Origin: Candidatus Latescibacterota bacterium
GTDB lineage: Bacteria; Latescibacterota; UBA2968; GCA-2709665
Assembly: GCA_030746455.1 (NCBI GenBank)
Contig: JASLMQ010000496.1
Span: forward strand, 1 to 5,605
DNA: 5,605 bases
Direction: 5' to 3'
Shown here: in pieces, positions 1 through 4,705 of the stretch
Layout of the letters: every line of letters starts with the position of its first letter
How positions within the stretch are numbered: position 1 is the stretch's first letter
Program-made: the position numbers and the translations under genes
Notes under the pieces: generated by a model
The model's input: the letters and a program-made list of their open reading frames with translations, nothing else
Told to the model about the DNA's origin: nothing
Database searches by the model: none

Positions 1-1
1 C

Positions 2-268
2 TCTACGGGCCAGCTGCACAAGGGAGACGCCGGCAAGGGTCTGTTCATCCAGATTACGGCGGCTGACGCGGAGGACGCGGCGATTCCGGACGAGGCGGGC
101 AGACCGGAGTCGTCCGCGACGTTCGGGGTCCTCAAGGCGGCCCAGGCGCTGGGAGACCGGCAGGCGCTGCTTGACGCCGGGCGACGCGTGCTGCGGGTGG
201 ATCTGGGGAGCGAAGTGGAATGGGGGCTTCGGAGGGTGGAAGAAGAAGCAGGAAGATGCAAAACATGA
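2..268 (+). CDS. pgi: Glucose-6-phosphate isomerase, C-terminal fragment (possibly bifunctional transaldolase/isomerase)
   Basis: This is the last 88 codons of a gene that begins left of the window, ending at TGA 266-268. The protein interconverts glucose-6-phosphate and fructose-6-phosphate in the cytoplasm. The fragment opens with STGQLHKGD, followed by GLFIQITAAD, then FGVLKAAQALGD and GRRVLRVDLG. From family knowledge, this ordered set is typical of the C-terminal sugar-isomerase (SIS) domain of the transaldolase/phosphoglucose isomerase fusion and related stand-alone isomerases; the classical E. coli Pgi C-terminus reads differently. Whether a transaldolase half exists cannot be seen. 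The next gene, 6-phosphogluconate dehydrogenase, starts 94 bp downstream on the same strand, fitting a pentose-phosphate cluster. The last four residues (RCKT) and the stop are encoded by an AT-richer repeat unit, so the natural C-terminus may have been altered there. Confidence 0.85.
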   Translation, partial: STGQLHKGDAGKGLFIQITAADAEDAAIPDEAGRPESSATFGVLKAAQALGDRQALLDAGRRVLRVDLGSEVEWGLRRVEEEAGRCKT

Positions 269-286
269 AATGAAGATTCAAAAATG
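252..286. repeat. Two-copy 20-bp-period AT-rich repeat at the isomerase gene end
   Basis: GAAGATGCAAAACATG at 252-267 recurs, with one substitution and one missing base, as GAAGATTCAAAAATG at 272-286, exactly 20 bp further on. The patch is much richer in A and T than its GC-rich surroundings. The first copy contains the isomerase stop codon (266-268). It resembles the AT-rich periodic intergenic spacers seen in many environmental bacterial genomes; that resemblance is from memory. Confidence 0.6.
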
Positions 287-362
287 GCGGACTGGGCCTG
301 GTGGGAGAGCAGGGAGAAGGTGAACAGGACAGCCGAGCGGGAGGCCGGAAGGAGAGGAGCGG

Positions 363-1283
363 ATGCAGCTGGCAATGATCGGGCTCGGGCGTATGGGAGC
401 GAACATCGCCACGCGGCTGATCCGTGGTGGGCACCAGGTGGTGGCTTACGATCTGAACGAGGAGGCGATCGCGGCCGCCGAGGCCAACGGCGCCTCAGGT
501 GCGAGGAGCCTGTCCGAGGCCGCGGAGGCGCTCGACCCGCCCCGCGTGGCCTGGGTGATGGTGCCCTCGGGCGACGCCACGGAGCAGACGGTGAAGGCCA
601 TGGCCGACCACCTCAAGGCCGGCGACACGGTGATAGACGGAGGCAACAGCAACTACAGGGACACGATGCGGCGTGGAGATGAGCTGACCGGGAGGGGCCT
701 GCACTACGTAGATGTGGGCACCAGCGGCGGCATCTGGGGTCTGGACGAAGGCTACAGCATGATGGTCGGGGGTGAGACGGGCGTCGTCGCGCGGCTCCGG
801 CCGATCTTCGAGGCCCTGGCGCCGGCGTCCGACAGGGGATGGGGTCACGTGGGTCCGAGCGGCGCCGGGCATTTCGTGAAGATGGTGCACAACGGGATCG
901 AGTACGGCATGATGCAGGCCTTCGCCGAAGGCTTCTCGCTGCTCAAGCACAAGGAGGATCTCGGACTCGACCTTCACCAGGTCGCGGAAATCTGGCGCCA
1001 CGGCAGCGTGGTCCGGTCCTGGCTGCTGGACCTGATCGCGGCGGCGCTGGAAGAAGACGCCGAGCTTTCCGACATCGCGCCGTACGTGTCCGACTCGGGA
1101 GAAGGGAGATGGACCGTGGCAGAGGCGGTGGATCTGGATGTGCCCGCCTCCGTGATCACGCTATCGTTGATCCAGCGGCTGCGCTCTCGGGACACCGAGT
1201 CCTACGCCGACCGATTGCTGGCCGCGATGCGCAATCAATTCGGGGGGCATGAGGTCAAAGGCGCAGAAGCAACCACAGATTGA
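363..1283 (+). CDS. gnd: 6-phosphogluconate dehydrogenase, decarboxylating, short (GndA-like) form
   Basis: Oxidises and decarboxylates 6-phosphogluconate to ribulose-5-phosphate in the pentose-phosphate pathway (cytoplasm). At 306 residues it matches the short bacterial form (about 300 residues) rather than the 470-residue form. Visible motifs are the Rossmann loop GLGRMG at 7-12, DGGNSNY at 92-98, DVGTSGGIWGLDEGYSMMVGG at about 117-137 with the substrate-binding SGG at 121-123, GAGHFVKMVHNGIEYG at 167-182 with catalytic Lys173 and His176/Asn177, DSGEGRWT at 244-251, and RNQFGGH at 290-296. Asp30 at the end of the second beta strand favours NAD over NADP by family precedent (inference). The ATG at 363 is supported by AAGGAG at 349-354, 8 nt upstream. 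It follows the isomerase on the same strand, probably in one transcript. The last ten residues lie beyond the conserved end, and the stop falls in a 10-bp repeat. No zwf or pgl follows. Confidence 0.95.
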   Translation: MQLAMIGLGRMGANIATRLIRGGHQVVAYDLNEEAIAAAEANGASGARSLSEAAEALDPPRVAWVMVPSGDATEQTVKAMADHLKAGDTVIDGGNSNYRDTMRRGDELTGRGLHYVDVGTSGGIWGLDEGYSMMVGGETGVVARLRPIFEALAPASDRGWGHVGPSGAGHFVKMVHNGIEYGMMQAFAEGFSLLKHKEDLGLDLHQVAEIWRHGSVVRSWLLDLIAAALEEDAELSDIAPYVSDSGEGRWTVAEAVDLDVPASVITLSLIQRLRSRDTESYADRLLAAMRNQFGGHEVKGAEATTD

Positions 1284-1303
1284 CACGGATAGACACTGAT
1301 GGG
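1274..1303. repeat. Three-unit 10-bp tandem array overlapping the 6PGDH stop
   Basis: The units are CACAGATTGA (1274-1283), CACGGATAGA (1284-1293) and CACTGATGGG (1294-1303), with consensus CAC-N-GAT-N-G-R. The period is about one helical turn. The TGA of the dehydrogenase gene (1281-1283) is the last triplet of unit 1. The array resembles the 'cacagattgacacagat' family of intergenic repeats familiar from many environmental bacteria (memory, not a search). Confidence 0.75.
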
Positions 1304-1308
1304 GGAGC

Positions 1309-1334
1309 GTGCAAGCAGCGGGCGCCGTGCACGA
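1309..1334. repeat. Direct repeat GTGCAAGCAGCGG, copy 1
   Basis: The first 13 bases (1309-1321) are identical to 1421-1433, and similarity continues more weakly for 13 more bases (21 of 26 matching overall, counted by eye). Copy 1 starts 6 bp after the 10-bp-period array. Confidence 0.7.
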
Positions 1335-1351
1335 GATGCCGGGGATGAGGA

Positions 1352-1371
1352 GACCGAACCCAGAATCGGTC
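1352..1371. terminator. Possible hairpin downstream of 6PGDH
   Basis: GACCGA (1352-1357) and TCGGTC (1366-1371) are perfect inverted repeats around an 8-nt loop, 69 bp after the dehydrogenase stop. No T-run follows, so a classical intrinsic terminator is doubtful. It could be a weak or Rho-assisted 3' end, or chance. Confidence 0.25.
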
Positions 1372-1373
1372 AC

Positions 1374-1400
1374 CACGAAAGACACAAAAAGCACGAAAGG
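1374..1400. repeat. Three-unit 9-bp tandem array
   Basis: The units are CACGAAAGA (1374-1382), CACAAAAAG (1383-1391) and CACGAAAGG (1392-1400). It is A-rich on the plus strand within GC-rich DNA. Both the unit length and the sequence differ from the array at 1274-1303, yet each is followed by the same 13-bp direct repeat. It resembles the 'cacgaaggacacgaag' intergenic repeat type seen in environmental genomes (memory). Confidence 0.75.
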
Positions 1401-1420
1401 AAGTAGACCGGGTATAGGGT

Positions 1421-1446
1421 GTGCAAGCAGCGGAGTCCCTGCTCGA
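1421..1446. repeat. Direct repeat GTGCAAGCAGCGG, copy 2
   Basis: This is the second copy of the 13-bp exact repeat at 1309-1321, 112 bp away, with a degenerate 13-bp extension. It starts 20 bp after the 9-bp-period array. Both copies are followed by TGAGGAG, at different distances. Confidence 0.7.
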
Positions 1447-1593
1447 TGAGGAGGACGTATCACAAGCGAGGCCGAGGGAGAAGGGTAAGAAGGGATCGCG
1501 GGCTGGCCTCCGAGCCCGGTGGTGGAGCCGTACTCGGATCTACCTGAAGGCTGAGGATTTCGAGCCCTGTCTATCTTTCGTGCCTGGAGCCGG

Positions 1594-1612
1594 CCCCGGA
1601 CTTGATCCGGGG
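1594..1612. repeat. REP-like palindrome CCCCGGA-N5-TCCGGGG
   Basis: The arms CCCCGGA (1594-1600) and TCCGGGG (1606-1612) are perfect inverted repeats around CTTGA. From memory, this word is characteristic of dispersed intergenic palindromic repeats in proteobacterial and environmental genomes, often bounded by a GAATGAC end. A GAATGACC lies at 1653-1660 here, so the full element may run to about 1660. It ends about 20 bp before the response regulator start. It could also fold in RNA as a leader hairpin. Confidence 0.6.
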
Positions 1613-1681
1613 TGAGTTTCTTGGTGCGGCCTCCGGGAGTTCCCTGAGTTGCGAATGACCAGAGCGGGAAGGAATTGAGGC

Positions 1682-2044
1682 ATGGGTGCGCGAATACTGG
1701 TTGTCGATGACGAGACGGTATCCAGGAAGATCCTGCGGGCGAAACTGGAAGCTGCGGGCCACGAGGTGCGGGAGGCGAAGGACGGGCAGGAAGCTGTCGA
1801 CCTGTACAATGCGGAACCGCCCGATGTCGCCATGATCGACCTGATCATGCCCGTCAAAGACGGGCCGGAGACCATAGAGGAGATCCGGGCCTCACACCCG
1901 TCCGCGAAGATCATCGCGATGTCGGCCGGGGCCTACGACTTCCCCGCAGTGGAGCGGGTGCCGGGGGCCAACCGTACGTTCTCGAAACCTCTGGATATCG
2001 GCCAGGTTCTGGAGGCGATCGAGGCCCTTATCTCCTCAGAATGA
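1682..2044 (+). CDS. Single-domain response regulator (CheY/Spo0F-like receiver)
   Basis: This 120-residue protein is a lone phosphoacceptor receiver domain, cytoplasmic, expected to receive a phosphoryl group from a histidine kinase and act by protein contact, since no DNA-binding or enzymatic output domain follows. Visible features are RILVVDD with the acidic pocket Asp9/Asp10, phosphoacceptor Asp53 in MIDLIMP (51-57), Ser81 in IIAMSAG (77-83) at the conserved Thr/Ser position, and the conserved Lys102 in SKPLD (101-105). The ATG at 1682 has GAAGGA at 1668-1673, 8 nt upstream. No kinase, methyl-accepting protein or flagellar gene is adjacent, so it is an orphan in this window. Its gene converges on the operon to the right. 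A link with the SpoIIE-type phosphatase 2.7 kb away is conceivable but unsupported. Confidence 0.92.
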   Translation: MGARILVVDDETVSRKILRAKLEAAGHEVREAKDGQEAVDLYNAEPPDVAMIDLIMPVKDGPETIEEIRASHPSAKIIAMSAGAYDFPAVERVPGANRTFSKPLDIGQVLEAIEALISSE

Positions 2045-2154
2045 CCGTATGGGCGCCGTGCCCCTACGATGGTTCTCCCCTGGTTCCTGAGGGCCACCTT
2101 CCGCTGCCCTTCCTCGCGGGCTATCTGCGTGGCACCTGCGGCTCCGGGTCGGCA

Positions 2155-2175
2155 CCGTACTCACCCGGAGTACGG
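2155..2175. terminator. Hairpin between convergent genes, possible bidirectional terminator
   Basis: CCGTACTC (2155-2162) and GAGTACGG (2168-2175) form a perfect 8-bp stem with a 5-nt loop. The hairpin lies between the response regulator stop (2044) and the dehydrogenase stop (2239, other strand), where a shared terminator is expected. No T-run flanks it on either strand, so termination is an inference from position and symmetry. The rest of 2045-2238 holds nothing gene-like, apart from three C-runs at 2188-2207. Confidence 0.45.
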
Positions 2176-2238
2176 CGTTCAGGTGTTCCCCCGAACCCCA
2201 TTCCCCCGTACCGCCTCGAGTACCTTCCAGCGTTCGTG

Positions 2239-3195
2239 CTACGCCCTCTTGTCCAGCCTCGGATACCCGATCGACCTGTCCACCTCGTTGAGCAGCGGCT
2301 TGCCCGCCACATAGCGCTCGAGGTTCTCACAGAAGAAGTCGGCCAGCCTCCGCTGCCGGTAGGACGAGCTTCCGCCGGCGTGCGTGGTGATGATGACGTT
2401 CTCCATGTCCCACAGCGGACTGTCCTTGGGCAGTGGCTCCTGCTCGAAGACGTCGAGGCCCGCGCCGGCGATCTCACCATCCTCGAGGGCCTGGATGAGG
2501 GCGGCCTGGTCCACGATGCTGCCCCGAGCCGTGTTGACCAGGAAGGCGGTGCGCTTCATCAGGCTCAGCGCCCGGGCGTCTATGAGCTTGTCCGTTTCCG
2601 GGGTGTGGGGACAGGCGATGAAGACGACGTCCGCTTCCTCGAGGAGCCCATCGAGGCGGTCGATTCCCCAGAGCGCGTCGACGCAGTCGGGCTTTTCGCC
2701 GACCTGGATGTCGGCTGCGAGGATCCGCATCTGGAAGCCCCGGGCGCGCTCGGCGTAGCGGCGGCCGATGCCGCCCAATCCGACGATACCAACCGTCGCG
2801 CCGTGGAGATCGACGAGCGGCGCCCGTTGCCATTTGTGCTCGAGCTGGTTGCGGAAGAAGACATTCAGCCCGCGGAAGAGCGCGGATGTGAGCGCCCAGG
2901 CGTGCTCGGCGACCTGGATGCCGTGGATGCCGCTGGCATTCGTGAGCAGGATGTCTCGATCGGCGAGCGCGGCGAGGAGGCTGCTGTCCACGCCGGCGCC
3001 GGTCGATTGAATCCACTTCAGGCCGGGTGCAGCGCCCACGATCTCGCTCTTGAAGAGTCCGTAGAGCACTTCCGCATCGGGCACGGCCGATTCGGCCTCG
3101 TCGCGTTCCGTCACCACCACCTCCGCCGAAGGGGCGATCCCCTTCACGCGGGCGACGAGGTCGTCATCCATCGGTTGGACCAGTACGATCTTCAT
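2239..3195 (-). CDS. D-isomer-specific 2-hydroxyacid dehydrogenase, NAD-binding
   Basis: A 318-residue cytoplasmic oxidoreductase of the family that includes D-3-phosphoglycerate, glyoxylate/hydroxypyruvate and D-lactate dehydrogenases. It interconverts a 2-keto acid and a D-2-hydroxy acid using NAD(H) or NADP(H). The order is that of the family: N-terminal substrate domain, STGAGVD (64-70), nucleotide loop GLGGIG (139-144), Asp162 near the end of the next beta strand (consistent with NAD), NTARGSIVD (221-229) with catalytic Arg224, GLDVFEQEPL (246-255) with catalytic Glu253, and THAGG (271-275) with catalytic His272. The length is normal and no ACT domain follows, so a dedicated serine-pathway SerA is unlikely. 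It is second in an operon, 11 bp after the TIM-barrel gene, with a strong ribosome binding site. The substrate cannot be read from sequence; the neighbour suggests a sugar acid or similar. Confidence 0.93.
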   Translation of the reverse strand: MKIVLVQPMDDDLVARVKGIAPSAEVVVTERDEAESAVPDAEVLYGLFKSEIVGAAPGLKWIQSTGAGVDSSLLAALADRDILLTNASGIHGIQVAEHAWALTSALFRGLNVFFRNQLEHKWQRAPLVDLHGATVGIVGLGGIGRRYAERARGFQMRILAADIQVGEKPDCVDALWGIDRLDGLLEEADVVFIACPHTPETDKLIDARALSLMKRTAFLVNTARGSIVDQAALIQALEDGEIAGAGLDVFEQEPLPKDSPLWDMENVIITTHAGGSSSYRQRRLADFFCENLERYVAGKPLLNEVDRSIGYPRLDKRA

Positions 3196-3200
3196 GCGCT

Positions 3201-3208
3201 CCCTCCTT
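3201..3208 (-). promoter_or_regulatory. Ribosome binding site overlapping the upstream stop codon
   Basis: On the minus strand AAGGAGGG lies 5 nt before the dehydrogenase ATG (3195), and its first two bases are part of the TAA stop (3207-3209) of the preceding gene. It fixes the ATG at 3195 and suggests translational coupling of the two genes. Confidence 0.8.
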
Positions 3209-4130
3209 AGCCGTCCTGGGTCAGCTCTGCCAGCAGGCCGCGCATGTACGCGACGCTTTTCTGATCACCATAGTACTGATCGCCCAGCCGCAGGCCCTCT
3301 ATCGCGACGTAGCCGTCGAACCCGGCCTCGAGCAGCGCACTGAGTGCAAAGCGGTAGTCGATGTCGCCCTCGGGCAGAGGAGCCTGCAGGAAGATGGCGT
3401 GCTCGCCGCCCCGGTGCAGCACCCGCGTGAGATTCTTGCAGTGCCAGTACTTCGTCCGCGGGGCCAGCGCGACGATGGCCTCTTCACACGATTCCTCGGG
3501 CTCGTTGTAGCACCAGTAGATGTTGCCCAGGTCGGGATTCGCCCACACGTTGGGCCTGTCGATCAGGTCGAGCAGGTGACAGACGGACCAGCTGTTGTCG
3601 CTGATCGAGTGCTGGTGCACCTCGATGGAGATGTGGATGTCGTGCTCGGCGGCGAGATCGGCGGCTTCCGCATAGGCCTCCGCGGTACGCTCGTAGTCCT
3701 CCCCCGACGCCAGCCGGCTGGATCCCTGCGAAGCGGGCTCCCCGACGAAGGAACCTGGCCCACCGGGGTCGCGATGCCCGGTGCCGGTCGTGGCGTTCAC
3801 GACCTCGGCGCCGATCCAGGAAGCGAAGCGGATGACCCGCTTAAGACCCTCGCGACTGTTCGCCGAGGTCCTGGGGTTGGTCACGCCCCCCCCGCCACGG
3901 ACGGACATGCACGGGACGCTGGCGTCCTCCAGCTCTTTGCGAAGCTCGGCGACGCTCGCCTCCGTGACTTCGGCCTTGTCTGGAAGGTTCGCGCCGACCT
4001 CGAGACCATCGAAGCCCATCTCTCTGACCTTGCCGAGATAGGCGCCACGGATCTTCGCAGGCGGCAGATTGGTTCCGGGCCCGTGGTGTGGATAGCACGA
4101 TTCGCGACGGAAGGCGTAGACGAATTTCAT
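3207..4130 (-). CDS. Sugar phosphate isomerase/epimerase family protein (xylose isomerase-like TIM barrel)
   Basis: A 307-residue protein of the AP-endonuclease-2/xylose-isomerase-like TIM-barrel superfamily, which includes D-tagatose 3-epimerase, inosose dehydratase (IolE) and hydroxypyruvate isomerase. These bind a divalent metal and act on sugars or polyols in the cytoplasm. The expected metal quartet is visible at barrel strand ends: Glu170 in ISIEVHQH (168-174), Asp200 in NPDLGN (198-203), His230 in KYWHCKN (227-233) and Glu278 in VAIEG (275-279). An early acidic strand, GFDGLEVG (39-46), is also typical. There is no signal peptide or membrane segment. The ATG at 4130 is preceded by GAGG, 7 nt upstream, and a promoter candidate lies at 4204-4232. 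It is the first gene of an operon with a D-2-hydroxyacid dehydrogenase, suggesting isomerisation then redox of a carbohydrate. The exact substrate is unknown; epimerase, dehydratase and isomerase roles all remain open. Confidence 0.88.
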   Translation of the reverse strand: MKFVYAFRRESCYPHHGPGTNLPPAKIRGAYLGKVREMGFDGLEVGANLPDKAEVTEASVAELRKELEDASVPCMSVRGGGGVTNPRTSANSREGLKRVIRFASWIGAEVVNATTGTGHRDPGGPGSFVGEPASQGSSRLASGEDYERTAEAYAEAADLAAEHDIHISIEVHQHSISDNSWSVCHLLDLIDRPNVWANPDLGNIYWCYNEPEESCEEAIVALAPRTKYWHCKNLTRVLHRGGEHAIFLQAPLPEGDIDYRFALSALLEAGFDGYVAIEGLRLGDQYYGDQKSVAYMRGLLAELTQDG

Positions 4131-4203
4131 TGCGTTCCCTCACCTGGTTGGCTGCTCCGTTGCGATGTCGCCCGCGGCTCGGACGACGCGGACCTTCGGG
4201 TGC

Positions 4204-4232
4204 AAGATAGGGCGGCGGTGGGATGGAGGCAA
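4204..4232 (-). promoter_or_regulatory. Putative sigma-70-type promoter of the minus-strand operon
   Basis: Read on the minus strand, TTGCCT (4232-4227) and TATCTT (4209-4204) are separated by exactly 17 bp, each matching four of six consensus bases. A start near 4197 would leave a leader of about 67 nt before the TIM-barrel ATG. Confidence 0.5.
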
Positions 4233-4297
4233 CGCTTTCCTGGCCACCACGTCCAGAAGGTGCGGCCCTGGATGAGAGGGAACGGGAACGGACGTGA

Positions 4298-4326
4298 TTG
4301 ACAGGCGCGGAACGAGGGCTTAGGTT
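4298..4326 (+). promoter_or_regulatory. Putative sigma-70-type promoter for the small gene and phosphatase
   Basis: A perfect -35 box TTGACA (4298-4303) is followed after 17 bp by TAGGTT (4321-4326), a weaker -10 box of the TA-NNN-T kind common in GC-rich bacteria. A start near 4333 would give a leader of about 60 nt. A tandem GGGAAC GGGAAC (4278-4289) just upstream could be a regulator site, but this is speculative. Confidence 0.55.
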
Positions 4327-4381
4327 ATGGTGCGGCGGTTGGAGTGAAACGATGCAGGGATTTCAGGAGTCGTATGGAAAC

Positions 4382-4386
4382 GGAGG
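4382..4386 (+). promoter_or_regulatory. Ribosome binding site choosing the small-gene start
   Basis: GGAGG lies 6 nt before the ATG at 4393. It favours the 67-codon frame over an overlapping 90-codon frame starting at 4344, which has Gly/Ala/Pro-rich shadow composition. Confidence 0.7.
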
Positions 4387-4392
4387 CGTGCT

Positions 4393-4596
4393 ATGGCGGA
4401 TCCACGGATGCGGGTTGCGATGTTGGACCGGGAGCGGCTGGAGAAGGTCCAGGATCTGGAGCGGGACCTGGGAACCTTCCTGGTGGCCCTGGAACGGGAG
4501 TTCTCCCTGGCCGATCTGTCGGAGGAGCAGCTGAAGCAGCTGCAGCAGGCCGAGGAGGAGATGGGGATCGTGCTGCTGGCCTACCGGAGCGAGTGA
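4393..4596 (+). CDS. Small helical protein of unknown function (67 aa)
   Basis: I do not recognise this protein. It has 67 residues, is strongly charged (many Glu, Arg and Gln), and is apparently almost all alpha-helical: LDRERLEKVQDLERDL at about 11-26, then LEREFSLADLSEEQLKQLQQ at about 33-52, with leucines spaced as in amphipathic or coiled-coil helices. It has no membrane segment, signal peptide or cysteines. Evidence that it is a real gene: GGAGG 6 nt upstream, GC-rich third codon positions throughout, balanced composition, and a good promoter candidate upstream. It lies 109 bp before the membrane phosphatase gene on the same strand and could be cotranscribed, which would make it a candidate partner or regulator of the phosphatase (inference only). 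A cytoplasmic two-helix adaptor is a reasonable structural guess. Confidence 0.7.
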   Translation: MADPRMRVAMLDRERLEKVQDLERDLGTFLVALEREFSLADLSEEQLKQLQQAEEEMGIVLLAYRSE

Positions 4597-4640
4597 AGAA
4601 CCTCGGCACGGCTTGACGAGTTCACCACCGTGAGGGTTGG

Positions 4641-4674
4641 CCCCGGGTGTGAAGACTCCGGGCTCCGGCCGGGG
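4641..4674. other. GC-rich potential hairpin between small gene and phosphatase
   Basis: CCCCGG (4641-4646) can pair with CCGGGG (4669-4674). An alternative shorter pairing, CCCGG (4642-4646) with CCGGG (4658-4662), would be mutually exclusive. No T-run follows. It might partly terminate transcription before the phosphatase gene, or be simple GC-rich coincidence. Confidence 0.25.
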
Positions 4675-4705
4675 ACCGTCGCTGACCTGATGTACGATCA
4701 ATAGG

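Larger units (their letters stand above)
1284..1681. other. Gene-free, repeat-rich intergenic region
   Basis: No open frame here looks like a protein. A 64-codon frame from 1421 starts inside a direct repeat, ends in a palindrome and has Arg/Gly-rich composition. The region holds the tail of a 10-bp array, a 9-bp array (1374-1400), two copies of a 13-bp direct repeat (1309 and 1421), a 6-bp-stem hairpin (1352-1371) and a REP-like palindrome (1594-1612). No convincing promoter for the response regulator downstream was found, so its transcription start is unresolved. Confidence 0.7.

Noticed and set aside
132..434. A 100-codon minus-strand frame, proline/serine-rich
   Set aside because: It overlaps the isomerase end and 6PGDH start; its composition is that of an antisense shadow and it has no ribosome binding site worth noting.
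284..682. A 132-codon plus-strand frame overlapping the 6PGDH start
   Set aside because: Arg/Gly-rich frame-shifted shadow; 6PGDH in the other frame has clear motifs and a better ribosome binding site.
1280..1285. TTGACA resembling a -35 box
   Set aside because: It is part of the 10-bp repeat array and has no -10-like sequence at 16-18 bp spacing.
1274..1400. Possible CRISPR array
   Set aside because: Units of 9-10 bp with no unique spacers, and no cas genes; these are simple tandem repeats.
1421..1615. A 64-codon frame in the intergenic region
   Set aside because: It starts inside the 13-bp direct repeat and ends in the palindrome. No plausible ribosome binding site or protein-like composition.
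2041..3210. A 389-codon open frame on the plus strand
   Set aside because: It lies antisense to the D-2-hydroxyacid dehydrogenase, whose motifs are complete; the plus-strand translation has no recognisable domain and is a typical GC-rich antisense shadow.
3399..4301. A 300-codon open frame on the plus strand
   Set aside because: It is antisense to the TIM-barrel gene, which has all its metal-ligand motifs. The frame shows no family features.
4344..4616. A 90-codon frame overlapping the small gene
   Set aside because: Gly/Ala/Pro-rich out-of-frame translation; the 67-codon frame has the ribosome binding site and the codon bias.
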